From the NCBI GenBank assembly GCA_015499995.1, contig JADNRV010000093.1:149983-213982 (forward strand): DNA of 64,000 nt, given 5' to 3'. Below are positions 11,081 through 23,299 of the stretch, piece after piece. The DNA is from Flammula alnicola. Taxonomy: Eukaryota > Basidiomycota > Agaricomycetes > Agaricales > Strophariaceae. The stretch's first letter is position 1; each line of letters starts with the position of its first letter. The translations under genes were made by a program, and so were the position numbers. Below the pieces are notes generated by a model that was not told where the DNA came from, ran no database searches, and saw nothing but the letters and a program-made list of their open reading frames with translations.

Positions 11081-13016
11081 ATGCAGCGGTACGCCCTCGC
11101 CATTCTCGTGGCAGCATCTTGTGTTGTCGCTCAATCACCCGTAAGTTATTGGGTGTCATTTTTACGGCGATATCGCTTAACCTCCGCGTTACTTAGCTTT
11201 ATGGCCAGTGTGGTGGTATCGGTTGGAGTAAGTCATCGCCTATCTCGTCGTAAGTAACGTATCAAGAGATGAATCTCATTAGGCGGGGCGACTACTTGTG
11301 TTTCCGGAGCTACATGCATAGAGTCGAACGCCTGTGTGTATCATTAAGATAATTTGTTCTCTGTCAACGATTCACGATCGTATATGGCATAGATTACTCC
11401 CAATGCCTTCCCGGAAGTGCATCTTCCACACCGACGTCGACCGCGTCAACATCTACCTCTGTTCCCACGGTGTCGCCTGGAGGAGGGCTGCCGTTCCTTG
11501 GAGGCGTCAACACGGCTGGTTATGACTTCACCGTCGTATGTTTTTCGACGATTCTATAGAAATGAATTGAGTATCTCACTTTTGAATGCCAGACTACAGA
11601 CGGCTCCTTCACCAACAGCGCTGTTGACCCACCAGCCTCACAATACGCGCACTTCGCTGCTCAGGGCGCCAACATTTTCCGCATTCGTAAGTTGCTTTAA
11701 TCCTTAGCTTCTGTTTATTATAATTAACGATCGCTTTGTCTCCAGCGTTTGGTAAATACCTTTCTTACATGCCCTTTTTTCTTTGATCACTGACAGGAAT
11801 TCCTGCTAGCGTGGCAGCTTATGACGCCCACGCTTGGTGGAACCGTCGACCCCACTTTCGCTGCCCGTTATGACAATACCGTCCAAGCGGCTCTGAACTC
11901 GGGAAGCTCGGCGTATGTCATCGTCGACGTAGTAAGATTCTACCGGGTACACGAATCTGGCGCATTACACTCATCCTCTCGCATTAGCACAACTATGCCC
12001 GCTGGAATGGCCAGATCATCGGCCAGGGTGGACCAACGAATGCTCAATTTGCAAGTCTCTGGTCGCAGATTGCTACTAAATACAAGAGTAACTCAAAGAT
12101 CATCGTGAGTCGTCGTCGTCACACATACTTCGTTCTATGGAGAAGAGGACGTTAATACCCGTTTTGCAGTTTGGGGTTATGAATGAGCCTCATGACATTC
12201 CTAGCATCTCCAGCTGGGTGGCTTCTGTGCAGGCTGCGGTCAATGCTATTCGGGCTGCTGGAGCGACTTCACAGTATATCTTGATTCCGGGTATAGCTCG
12301 CCAATTTTGTCTCTATTGCATGGATACACCTTGATATACATTCCTCTGCTAGGTTCTTCCTACTCCAGTGCTCAGACCTTGCCGACTGAGGCTGGCCCAC
12401 TTCTCTTGGGAGTCACCGACCCCGCTGGTGGTACAAGCAAGCTCATCTTCGACGGTTTGCTCTTTTTTTCCTTCCAAATGTATAGAACTCTTTGCTGACG
12501 ACATTGGATGGAATATGCAGTTCACAAATACCTTGACTCCGATAACAGTGGTACTCATCCGGACTGCACGACGGTAAGGTTTTGTCCGGGCATCTTGATA
12601 CAAACTAAAATTTGTTTTGCCTACAAGGACAATGTTAGCGTGCTTACGACGCTCGTTACCTGGCTGAAGACGAACAACAGGCAAGCACTCCTTAGCGAGA
12701 CGGGTGGTGGAAACACGTCGTCCTGCATTACAGAGTAAATACCTCCTCAAGCGAAAAGAATATCGTGATTCTGACGTTGAACTTGTTAATAGCTTAAACT
12801 CGGAACTGGCCTACGTCAAAGCCAACTCTAACACTATTGTTGGTTTCACTATTTGGGCCGCCGGAGCGTTTGACACGACGTATGTCCTGACGGTCACTCC
12901 CAACGCTGATGGATCAGATCAACCTTTGTGGACCCAAGCTGGTAGGCTCGGTGGTATTCTTTATTTTGTGCCTGAGTATTCACATTACTTCTGCAGTGCG
13001 TCCTAATTTGCCGTGA
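11081..13016 (+). CDS. GH5 endo-beta-1,4-glucanase with N-terminal CBM1
   Basis: Fourteen exons (11081-11140, 11197-11227, 11283-11333, 11393-11535, 11593-11686, 11746-11751, 11810-11931, 11988-12104, 12170-12290, 12353-12454, 12521-12573, 12628-12734, 12793-12941, 12997-13016) give 391 residues in phase. Order: signal peptide (1-18), fungal cellulose-binding module CBM1 (about 22-52, YGQCGGIGW with its cysteines), Ser/Thr-rich linker (about 55-76), then the GH5 (subfamily 5-like) barrel. The acid/base Glu is E214 in FGVMNEPHD and the nucleophile is E324 in LLSETGGGN. The enzyme cuts internal beta-1,4 bonds of cellulose outside the cell. The ATG at 11027 would add 18 in-frame residues but put the signal peptide inside, so 11081 is preferred. 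The sixth exon is only six bases long. The gene looks intact. Confidence 0.95.
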
Positions 13017-15937
13017 AGCGGCTTGTTTGTGTAGTGCAGATTCATGTCTGTCGGAGATATGGCTCTTATACTACGGGGGATCCAAAAATATACGCATTCC
13101 GTCTCTCGTTTTATCTTAGAATGCGTCGCGTGGCTAGCTCTACCTTGGCTCTACCACATCGGAACTGCAAAGATCATAATTCCGAACAACCTCTTCATCC
13201 CCTCCATGACATCCTTCTCATGACATGGCCGCTCAAGCCCCTTGCCTGCACTCGCAGCTGTTCTCTTTTGCACAACGACTTTCCTGAATTCGCAATTTGA
13301 TTCGCAACTCAATGAATGAGATCGCTCATATTTAAGTATCGTACTTCGTATAAGCAGGCGTTACTGACGACTAAGAAGCGCGAGGTATTCCCTGGACCCT
13401 GCTTTATAAGCGAAACACCAGGTAAGTGGAGAGCTATTGCGAGGCTTACCACTCGCTGTAACCTTCAATACAGGAATGTCGGGGGACTCTTCGAACAGGG
13501 GGGGGAAGAACGGCCTGATAACCGGTATTGGGGTTAGTTTGTGCCTATCCTCCGAGCCAGTCACAAACAAATATGTCCCAAATGTATGACCACTTTGTTG
13601 TCCTCATCCTCTATTTCTATTTCTTTATAAGCTCTGGTTTGCTCCTAACGAGCGGAACCCTCATTTAGGAGGTGAGCAAGGGCCATTCATGAAGATTATG
13701 AACATGGGTATCTGTAAGTATCTTTTCTCGTTGATTATTCGTACAGCCGGGTTTTAACGTTTAACGGTGACCGGTGAGGCCTTCCAGGGATGGGTAGATC
13801 ACCCCAAACGAAGGTCTACGAAGTGGGCAGACTTACTGTGAAGTGCAGATAGCCTGATTGGACCGTAGATGCGGGTTAAACGTTAAACGTTAGCTTTTGA
13901 CGCCGATGGGGCTAGTAGGAATCCAGAGGGTTGGAGAAGAGAGGATAGCGGCGCAAATGTACGCATCTATACGATCTTTCTACATCATACTCGCGCTGAA
14001 TAAAACTCTTTCTCTCAGTACAGCTCTTTCTCTCAAATACGGACCTGCTGAAGGTTGGCTCACCCTTCGCCTGCATTTTGGGCGTTGTAACCTCACTTCT
14101 AGGCGCATATATCGCTCGTCTTTCTTTGGAAGGAAGTCCTCAAGGCCTCAACCTTTTCGACCAAACTGCACCTCTTTTTTATCCCTCGAACTATCCTGGG
14201 ATCAGACCTGCTTCTCCACTTGGGGTACACTATGGGACACGTCTTTCTGATGGTGAATGAGAACCTCCATCCCATCATATGGATCCGGCACCGAACCACT
14301 ACATGCGAGAATCGTAATTCTCTTCTTCCGTGCTGTTTCTCACTCTCACTCACTCCCGCCCTTCTTGCAGGACACCGCATATATTGCCGGGGTGTTGGCA
14401 CGAGGTCCTGCGCATCATTTTTCTGTTTCCTGTCTATCCTCTGTATGTGCGACTAGCACTACTTGACAACATCGAAACTAACGTCGCTTCACGCAGGATC
14501 GAGGATACCAATCCGCCTATCGTCCCTCCGACGATCTTCTGGAGGACCCTTCCAACAGGATTACTCGGGTCTTCGCTCTACCTTCTTGACATCGTAGCCG
14601 TACGCCCCCACTCGCTTCGCAGCGAGCCTGCTATTTGGGTGCCACTATACGCGAAATCGAGGAGCCAGCCTTGTTGATAAACGAGATCTGTCACTCGCGA
14701 GATCTGGGATGCTGGCTCTGGACGCGTTGAAAATACGCGACTTGTCGCTTTCTGTCACCGCCCCTTCAGGAGAGAATATGCAAGCGTGCCACTGCAGTGT
14801 TTGTGCCGGTAGGCGAGCATTCACATCGATATCTATCTCTGACCGCGTCGCAGCCGCCCTGCAGACGATGGCATGTCTTCTGCATCATTTTCGGCAGCTG
14901 GGGGGTCCATAGAAGATGTACGCTTAAGGTTGCCTAGACCCTTTCTCGTCCTTCATTCCACCTCATCCCCGCAAGTGCGTCCTTCGTCGTAGTGCTTGGT
15001 ACATACAGCTCGCGGTTGCAACAGCGGCGTATATATTCCAGTCCAGTCGTCGTTACTACCTCCATGCAACTTGTCTTTCTGTTATAAACCCGCGGCCATC
15101 CATGAATATACCACCCTCGGACCAATGTCTCGTCATCGCCATATTCCTGACCCCATGTTCGCAATGCTGCGCCTTTGTTGCTTTCATCGGGCATGTTACG
15201 CATGGACCATCTTCCTATTCTGGCAAGTCCTCGGACGCCGCCGTATTTCTTTCCATTCTCCATGCTCTTTCTTGTTTTTCCAATGTAATACCTGCCACCA
15301 TCGCCGCGGACTGCCACATGATGTGCGATATCAATTTGGAGGGCCGCATGAGCTATTCATGTTCTGTGGGTCGGATACTCTCTCTTGTTGGCATGTGTGA
15401 TGTGTTCGAGACGCACACTCTGGTCTCTTTTTCTGCACGGCTTTTGCTGTATCTTTAGGAATCACTTGGGGCGCTCATTTCATTACCTTGTGTGGTTGTC
15501 AGCAGGCACCGAAGGCTTACATTTTACCCGTCGTTTATTGCTAAGAAAGGCCGACTCTAGCAGTCGTCGGTTGCCGATCCTCGGCGATGGGGGTGGCTTT
15601 ACTAGATTTAACTAAGATATGCTAGGAGACGCGATCTAAACATAGCAGCTCCCGAAAACATGCCTTTTACCTCTCTTTACCTCGGTTTTCTCGCTATGCA
15701 AGAATGTATCGCCAACGTGTCATATTGTGCTCATCTTAATCAGCTTGGCATTGAATCGATCTCGCAGCCACAGATATCGAATCAATTATTATACGCGACA
15801 TCCTTGCATTTCGGAGAGATGTTCCATTTCCAGTCAATGGCTGTTGTTTAAAAGGGTCGAGGATGGATGGATTGAGTTGCATCTGCTCCCACTTCTCTCT
15901 CACCTTTTAACAGTACTCAGCTCGCTACTAGAACAAT
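13017..15937. other. stretch with possible gene remnants, unresolved
   Basis: Plus-strand pieces look protein-like but could not be joined. One at about 14060-14260 contains a hydrophobic segment (ILGVVTSLLGAYIARLSLE) followed by NLFDQTAPLFYPSNYPGIRP. Another at about 14500-14625 (DRGYQSAYRPSDDLL...) starts after an acceptor-like CAG. Frames near 15000-15460 are hydrophobic and without motif. This may be a decayed membrane-protein gene. No family named. Confidence 0.3.
13746..13893. repeat. short inverted-repeat element (AACGTTTAACG ends)
   Basis: GGGTTTTAACGTTTAACGG near 13750 is mirrored by GGGTTAAACGTTAAACG near 13875. The enclosed ~110 bases have no coding capacity. It could be a small MITE; no target duplication was established. 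Confidence 0.35.
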
Positions 15938-16943
15938 ATGCCTTCCTGGTTGATCACTGGCGCCAACAGGGGTATCGGTTACCACACCGTCGAGAACCTG
16001 GTAAGTTCTTATTCTCTCTCGCGATATGTTACCTTGGGGACCTTGATTACTCATGCGTTTTCGTTCTCAACGTATAGGCCAAGGACGACTCCAACTTCGT
16101 GATCGCTACTTCGCGTGACGTCAACTCCCCAGAGCTCCAGGCTTTGGCTGCGAAGTACCCGAAGAACATCAAGGTCGTCGCGCTCGACGTCACCAGCCAG
16201 GAGAGCGTTGACAAGGCCGTCGAGACCGTCACCCCCCTCCTTCCCAATGGCCTTGACTACCTCGTCAACAACGCTGGAAAGAACCCCCAGCCCAACACCA
16301 GATTCGAGGACTTGTGCGTATTTCAAGTTCTTTGTTCGGCTGTAATTTTGTGTTGCTGAATAAATCATTACAGGGACCTCGACGAGTTCGCAGAGGAGAT
16401 CTCCTTCAGCACCGTCGCCCCTCTCCGCGTCTCCCGCGCTTTCCTTCCCCTCATCAAGAAGTCCGAGTTGAAGAGGATCATCTTCATCAGCTCTGTCCTC
16501 GCCTCGTCCCAGATCACGTTCCTGATGGCCGGCCAATTCAACGCCTACTCCGTTGCCAAGGCTGCTCTTAACATGTACGCGCATTTTCATCTTTCTTATT
16601 TTACACCCATGAATCTCAACGTGTCTGTGATATCTCATAGGCTCGCTCACAAGTGGGCTGCTACCCTCAAGTACGAGGGTGTTACCACCGCTGCCATCCA
16701 CCCCGGTACGCGTTATTTCCAGACTGTCCATGTGATCTGTTGAATTCTAACTCAAAAAACATAGGTTGGTCGCAGACCGCCCTCGGCGAGGGCATCAACG
16801 AGTGGATGGCCAAGTACGCTCCCCAGGTTCCCCACTTCCCTCCTGAGGCTGCTGCCGGAAACGTCATCAAGATCTCTCAGGCCCTTACCCTCGAGAAGAC
16901 CGGCGCCTTCTGGCACTTCGACGGTACTAACTTGCCATGGTAA
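15938..16943 (+). CDS. short-chain dehydrogenase/reductase
   Basis: Five exons (15938-16000, 16078-16313, 16374-16574, 16641-16705, 16765-16943) give 247 residues, the usual length for a classical SDR. The cofactor motif TGANRGIG is at 7-14, NNAG at 85-88, a serine in FISSVLASS near 139-140, and the catalytic YSVAK at 158-162. The enzyme would oxidise or reduce an alcohol/carbonyl with NAD(P)(H) in the cytosol; the substrate cannot be read from sequence. Codon use is strongly C-ending (ATC, CTC, GTC), unlike neighbouring frames, which suggests high expression. A decayed paralogue lies at 36330-36949 on the other strand and keeps the same first residues (MPSWLIT). Confidence 0.94.
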
Positions 16944-18652
16944 ATCACTCGGTTTATAGTTAGTTAATCATGTATATGTATATGTCGATCTACTTCAGTA
17001 CTCTTCCGGGAGTACGGGATACGCGTTTGTGAAATATACACTGTGTAACGGAGCCAGATCTATTGCAGTGAATCGCTAGGAGGACCCCCTCGCTTGGCTG
17101 CGATGCCGCATGTGCTGCACAACTTGTGAATTTCACGTGCGATTCACTCACCACTTTGCCAAAGTTGACAATGCTTGTGGAAATTGCTCACACTTGGGTA
17201 CTTATGCAGGCTTGAATAAAACCTGCCACAAAATTCAGGCAGTGGACTGCATCGCAACAACGTGAGCTATTGCCCAGAAATCACACAAGAAGTTATCGGC
17301 ATAATTGGCATCCAGGCGCATCACTCCGAGTGCACTGTCAAACGGCTATTACCTCTGAGCGTGGCAGGGGCAGCACTGGCAAATACGGTCCTACGACGGT
17401 ACCGGTTTTATCCTTTCGACCGTTGCAATCAGCCTGCAATCAAACTTGTACCAGTCATAGGCTGGTTCCACAATCATGCCGGTGGGGGAGGACAGGTTAA
17501 CGTAGGTACACTTCGGAGATGTTGGATGAGACGGATGATCACTGAGGACTCGTATTAGACAGAACAGTGCGCGTTCTCTTCTTCGGAACTCTTGACCTTC
17601 ATATACATAACGATACCACGAAGCTGCGTTCCGAAAGGCTTGACGGGCTTTTCCATCTGACTTTGGGTGAGAACACAATAAGATAGAATTCCTCGCGATT
17701 TACCCATAGCACGATACGGTCAAACTCGAAAACCATAATTGTTGTGATATTTGCAAACACGCAAAATATTTGTCCGTTCTGCCACCTCGTCCTAATTCAT
17801 GTTGGTAGTGACTACGGCAAGTGAGCTGTATATTCGAGTAAGAGGCGCAGAACGTACACTTGGATAATATTGTTGCAAAGCGGTGAGGAGAGGAGAGCAG
17901 AACCCGGTCGAGTTTATATACTCATACGTGATGGCTAAAGCGCACGATATATGTGTGGATTAAGTCTGGTAGTTTAATTCTCGAATATGAATAGAACACT
18001 AGATTGCTGGACTGGGTCACGAGTCTATGAAAGTCGCTGGGAGTGGAGCAATCATCATGGCCCATGCGCACATCAGGGCTTAAAATTGAAAGACCATGGC
18101 GTCTATATTTAAGCGCTGAGCGCTGATGTGCCGGTGTTCTGCCTCCACATTTGGCTCAATGCCTTAAATTATACAGATTTAGAAGAAAATCAGACACATT
18201 CGGCAAAGGTTTCAGGTTATTGCCTCCGCAAACGGTAAGTTCTCGCGCATTTTGGATGCTATCTCAGCGAGGTTGGGGTTCTCCGTGGGCGTTTCAGTTT
18301 GCGCAGACGTATTCAAACTTCACTCGGACAAAGGTGGTGTCAGCCCTGGAGTCGACACCTACGCTGTAGATGCCTCAGACCTGCAGGATGAGCAAGCGGA
18401 GTCAACACTGATCAAAGACCAACGAAAATTGGCATCAACTCGGGTAACCGTGGGCCCTAGTCCTCGTCCGACAACTGGCGATATCGAATCTTTTTCAATG
18501 AATGTACGTAGTTCAGCTAGCCTTTTCTCTTTGGTTTTGCAAAGCGCGTTCAAATTTACCTGGTTTTACTGGAAGATTGCGGACAAAGATACAAGTTGAA
18601 TAAAATCTCATGCATTGGTGGTACACCGCTAACCTTCGCCTAAATTCTGTCA
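16944..18652. other. intergenic stretch, no supported gene
   Basis: Contains a few 60-115-codon frames (for example plus 18252-18599 and minus 17391-17678) with no recognisable domain and no convincing splice structure. The minus frame at 17391-17678 has a protein-like end (CTYVNLSSPTGMIVEP) but cannot be extended. Confidence 0.35.
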
Positions 18653-19547
18653 CTAGTATGGGCATCGCCCACACCATGCACAATCTTTATCGCACGCCGT
18701 GTAGTCATCCCCTGTCCCATCGAACTCTTCCGTAAATGTCGAGATATAATGGTTCCCCGAATTACGATACCCTAGGCCTGGAGTAGTCGTAGTCGCCGAA
18801 CTACGAGGTAAATTATAACGCGGCCGCGCCGTCCTCTCGTCATGGAACGCAATTGTGTAATCTTTGGCTGCTGTAAGAAGAGCGTCCGTGCTTCCCATGA
18901 CTTCCATCCTAAGCATGCCGTCGACGTCTACGTAATTCCTCTGAATCCAACTTGCTCTAGGCAGTATCCTAGACACTCTCACAAATGCGTCGGGAAGCTG
19001 ATATTCGTGATATATGACCAACATCCCCGGTGCGAGGACCTGGAGAAAGTAGAAAATGTTGGCTAACGCGCGAGATGCGCCGATGTAAAAATCGTGGTCA
19101 ACGTTGTTTCCCTTTTGCTTTTGAGCCTTGAAATATTCAGGATTTTCAAAAATGGTGCGCCATGCCCTGTCCTTGGATGTGTCCAGGAAAGAGTCGAATG
19201 TGAGTGGGAGAATGAGATTTACTTTCTTCCTCTGGCTAGGCCGAAGTGGGCGACCTCTAGTCTTCGTGTATGGCTTGTAGATATTGATTAGGACCTGATT
19301 GCGGTGACAACTAGTGAACAAATATTGCATGCAGACGGCGAGCAAAGGAATAATATACCTCGCCTGAGCGATTGCGATGGCTCTGTCTCCAGCCGCCTTC
19401 GAGGAGAATCCTCATTTGTTCGAGAAGAAAGGGCCTGGCGCGAAGGTACGCCTCGTCACGTTGTGCATCTGTGAAGAAGTGCACACCCGTCCGGTTAGAC
19501 CAAACGCTCATCTGCTGAGGATCAAATCGACATGTAAGAGGGGCCAT
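18653..19547 (-). CDS. hypothetical basidiomycete protein
   Basis: Two exons, 19547-19359 and 19294-18653, join in phase across a 64-base intron (GTATATTA...CAATCAG) to 276 residues. Visible features are an N-terminal helix-rich segment (DAQRDEAYLRARPFLLEQMR), a basic stretch (KTRGRPLRPSQRKK), a hydrophobic middle (ALANIFYFLQVLAPGMLVIY) and a Cys-rich tail (CDKDCAWCGRCPY). No signal peptide. No family recognised. A hAT-like element begins just 84 bases upstream of its start, so its promoter may lie in or beyond that element. Confidence 0.6.
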
Positions 19548-19630
19548 GATCGTTGATAAGAAAGAAGGACTTTGTTTATCGATTCGTTATCGACTCTCTC
19601 ACTTAGATCCTGTAATAGGTACACATGGAC

Positions 19631-21247
19631 GGGCTAGAGGATATCCGCGTGCACGAGCGTGCGTGGCGTGCGTGGCGTGCTTGGCGTGGCACGCCAATGC
19701 ACGCCAATGCACGCTCATCCATAGACCAAGGTACTTGAAAAAGAAATAAGTTATTACGTGTGGCTGCATAATTGTGAAGATATTCTATCCTCTACCTCCT
19801 CTTTTGTTATTTCTCCAAGAGATCTTAGTGCTTCAGCAACTTCAGACAACGGCATTGGTATTCTGCCAAACTTATACCGTGGGTAATAGTTTCGAAAGTG
19901 AAGCATTATTATCGGTCCGTGGGAAGGGCCTCTTGAAGTAGAATCAATGAATTGATTACCGAGTCTTTTACATTGCAAACTGGCCGGTACGCCATCCCTA
20001 AGCATATCTGCCTTGGAATAAGAAGATACATTTAGAGAACTAATAAGGTCCGAGAACATCCACAAGGAGGAAGAAGTAGATAGATCAAAAGGTATGGTGT
20101 TGAATGCGACCAAGTCAGTGTGCAGCAGAAGCTTGACAGTGGCAAGAGTATATCCGTCAGATTAAAACCAATCTGATTTTTGTGAGCTCCTGCCTTGAGA
20201 AACACATATGATATATGACATGCATAAGCACGCAGATGCACGCAGATGCACGCGTGTGAATTTCAAAGATTTTAGCGTGGCACGCTCACGCACGCTCACA
20301 CGTCATGACGCACGCCAACGCACGCTCGCACGCCAATCAGGCAAACTCATGCACGCTTGCACGCCAATTAGGCAAACTCATGCACGCTCGTCAGAACGCT
20401 TCACACGCTCTTCAGGGTGCTCATAACACCCAGTGGTAAGTGTTAGGAATGTACTCGGACATTCCACGCGGCTTGATTGACTCGAGCGCTTATTGTGCGC
20501 TTATCTTGCTGATTCAACTTGCACGGCCTAATTATTATTTCCTTACTTAATATTTTGTAGGACTTAGTAGTACTCTGTAAAAGGTATTTATACAGGCCTC
20601 TTAGAGGCTAGCAATATATAAGTTTACTACCTACAATTTGCATTCATATGCGGGCTGCAGCATCCCTTTTCTCCACTGCTATCACATGCCCGGTTCAGGC
20701 AGGTTGCTCATCCATGGTCCATGCGCTCGCAGGGTGACTAGCTGCTGCAGCTCAGCAATCGACTTGATTCCGTGTTCATTCGCAGCGCAAACAGACAAGC
20801 CAGGTAGCAGTGGTGTGGATGTATTTACGGGCGGGCAAGGCTAGGTTGGAGAAAACGGCGGCGCGGGCCTGGATCTTGTCATATTCCCATTGTTCACCAA
20901 CCTCGGATCGGAGGACGTACGGCAGGAGTGATGGGCTACAGCCTACCAGATATTATCACGCTCAGCTGTGAGGGGCTGAATGTGGTATTACCTGTTAAAT
21001 GTATACTTGTGCTGTGTACAAATTCTGCAATCTTTTGGGCAAAATAGCAAAGAAACTTATTATACTCTATTAAATGTGTACAATGCGATGATAAGTATCA
21101 GCACGCTAAAAGAGATAATTGCACGCCAAAAGGGCTGAGCGTGTTGAACATCGCACGCATCGCACGCCAAAAGGGCTGAGCGTGCTGAGCGTGGCACGCT
21201 CGTGCACGCTCGTGCACGCTCAAGGCACGCCAATTTTCTCTTGCCCC
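19631..21247. mobile_element. hAT-like element with GCACGC subterminal repeats
   Basis: Flanked by the 8-bp direct repeat ACATGGAC (19623-19630 and 21248-21255). Ends are GGGCTAGAGGATATC on the left and TTTTCTCTTGCCCC on the right, an imperfect inverted pair. Within about 110 bases of the left end and 160 of the right end, GCACGC/GCGTGC repeats are densely packed; a third cluster sits at 20220-20400. The 1,617-bp element lacks a recognisable hAT transposase, so it is probably non-autonomous. The 8-bp duplication and subterminal motifs support hAT. Confidence 0.8.
19754..20158 (-). CDS. unknown ORF carried inside the hAT-like element
   Basis: The frame starts upstream of the ATG at 20113 (SDGYTLATVKLLLHTDL...), probably at an exon border near 20158, and reads about 130 residues to a stop at 19754. 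Amphipathic helices are likely in SEVAEALRSLGEITKEEVED near the end. No transposase triad, BED finger or dimerisation motif is visible. It may be a captured host-gene exon or part of an element-encoded protein. Confidence 0.35.
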   Translation of the reverse strand, partial: DGYTLATVKLLLHTDLVAFNTIPFDLSTSSSLWMFSDLISSLNVSSYSKADMLRDGVPASLQCKRLGNQFIDSTSRGPSHGPIIMLHFRNYYPRYKFGRIPMPLSEVAEALRSLGEITKEEVEDRISSQLCSHT

Positions 21248-21255
21248 ACATGGAC

Positions 21256-22700
21256 AAACATTCACGTTGGAGTTCTCTAGTTAATAATAGTTATTCTCTC
21301 GTCAACTCCAGTTCCCTGGGGCGCACGCTTTCTGTCTGCCACGCGCAACGTTCTAGGTGCGTTCTGTTAGAGTCTTAGACATGGCGGCACTTAACTTCGC
21401 TTGTGGGCCATTGCACTCCACGACATGTACGAGTCCCATCATTTTACTACAAAATATAGAGCACCCTATGCCGTGTTCAAGTTACTGACCAAGAGTCATT
21501 GCAACCAATACGGGTTTATTCTTCCACCCTAACTTGTAGATACGAAAGGGGAGACGAGGGTTAGCGACGTATGAAGATCGAATGGCCTCTCAAGGAGCAT
21601 CGTAGGTCCGCACACAATATCCTGTAAATTTCCATCCTGACTCTGTACGTTGCCCCGTATTGGATCGTCCCTTAAATGAGGTTAAGAATGACCGTATTAA
21701 TGGTGCGGTCGGGATAAGTGTATCATGAAGTGATTGAAGGGAATGCCTGATCAATTTTTTCCGAACGAGGAGCTAAGATTGCCACAGGAGCAGCGGAAGG
21801 CGATACCGCAAGGCACCTTAATTATACCAGATTGCCAAATGAGGGTGTTATTGGCATAAGGAAAGCTCTGTCTCGCACCTCAGAGCCATTGTAATAGTCT
21901 TGCTCTGGTCGTGTATATTATTTTTATTTAGGCTTTATTTCGCACCTAGCGGACCATTGGCATATCATCGTCCACGAATTCGAACTTCTAGTCATGGTGG
22001 GCAGCCCGTGGTTGAGGTATAGATGTCGTAAGATTGACACCAAATAACCCGATGGCGGGGCGACTGGACACGGGAGATAGAACTCGATGGTCCCGGATAT
22101 GCTTTGCTGCGTGGTGCTGCCAGCGCTAAGGAAAGACAAAGCCATCGTCAGAGGTGTCGAGGCGGCAGCGGAAGTGCCGAGAAGCAGCTAGCTCAACATT
22201 GAATCCTGAGTCGAGCAAGAGGAAAAGTCGAAAATTGGGATAGCGACCATTGAGGACGTTGACTAGAAACCTGGAGGAACATCAGCTTCACCTTCTGCGA
22301 AGAACAAGAACAAGATGCACGAACTGTAAGCATTCTCCGAGTCTCCATCACCTTCTCCCATTCTCGCTTCACGTTTCAGCTTGCGAATCTGAATGAGAGT
22401 CCAGGCGGACAGGCGCTTGTTTCTCGTGCGTCCTCGAGTCCCCTGCAAGGGATTTTTAAAATTCGGTGCTGGTCCAAGAGGGGCAGCAGATTCTGCAGTT
22501 TGCGTGAAAGTCATCAGGATGGAAACAGAGCAAGGACGACGTTGATCCGGCGTGTGTGACTGCCGAAAGTGTCCGAGTGGCTCCGCTCGAATATGGTTAG
22601 TCCCTGCTTCGCTTTGTCGTCTGACCATGCTGAATATTGAATCATCATCAGTGCCAGCATCACCCATGGCACGTCTCTACCTTGCCCTGCATTCCTGATT
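21256..22700. other. gene-poor stretch
   Basis: Minus-strand frames at 21924-22145 and 22263-22667 are open but without recognisable domains. The second has a basic patch (RGRTRNKRLSAW) and an acidic patch. Neither could be extended into a gene. Confidence 0.3.
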
Positions 22701-22712
22701 CCTCTCCTCCAG

Positions 22713-23097
22713 CTCGGCTCACTGGCAGCGTACATGGGAATGGCAATGATGGGCCTCATGCACATCTACTTCCACTTCACCCAGCCGCCCTTCACCCAGG
22801 CCCTTACGGGCGTCAAAGACGTGTGCGACGCGAAGCCAGTCACCATCCACCTCCTCGGTAAGCCCGCTACTGGCGAGCTCAAGTGCTCCATCAAGGCTGC
22901 CAAAATTTTCGGTCATATGTTCTTTCCCCTTTTCTGACACTCCCTTCTTCATCTAACTTGGGTATCGACCAGCGGCTACTGGTCCTCAAACAGACGCAGC
23001 CGCTATCGCAGAGGCTGAGAAGCGTGTTGGAAAGAAGGAGTGGTCGTGTCCCGTTAGACCTCTAGCTATGTATATACTGGAGTACAAGTACCACTAG
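22713..23097 (+). pseudogene. C-terminal piece of a PHO88/SND3-like gene
   Basis: Exon 22713-22911 and exon 22973-23097 join across a 61-base intron. The peptide matches the C-terminal half of PHO88/SND3 proteins: YMGMAMMGLMHIYFHFTQP, then AKPVTIHLLGKPATGELK, then TGPQTDAAAIAEAEKRVGKK. PHO88/SND3 is an ER membrane protein linked to phosphate uptake and SRP-independent targeting. The N-terminal half, including the first membrane helix, is not visible upstream on this strand, and the frame runs on about 17 residues beyond where the family usually ends. This points to a truncated duplicate; unusual upstream exons cannot be excluded. Confidence 0.65.
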
Positions 23098-23299
23098 TGT
23101 GGGCTTTTGGCTAATTGGTTCGTCGTTAATGGCATGCTTTACAACTTTATGCTCCTCCGTTTCTCTACCTTGAGTGCCCTCATCTGCTCGTCGTCCTTGC
23201 CTGCCCCTTGTTTCCCTTATCAAGATCGTGTTTGGTGTCTGCTATTTTCCCGACAGGATTAGGAATCACCGCTTCATGTCTATTCTCGCCACAACTGCA

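Noticed and set aside
14996..15458. Two overlapping ORFs of 118-134 codons rich in Cys, Phe and Ser
   Set aside because: No splice model, domain or consistent frame; probably chance in CT-rich DNA.
16051..16731. 226-codon ORF on the minus strand opposite the SDR gene
   Set aside because: It is the complement of the strongly codon-biased SDR exons; a known artefact of C-ending codon use.
20431..20632. LTR-like sequence beginning TGTTAGGAATG, with a TATTTATA box and ending CTACA
   Set aside because: No second LTR, primer-binding site or matching 5-bp target duplication; it lies inside the hAT-like element, so I could not support a solo LTR.
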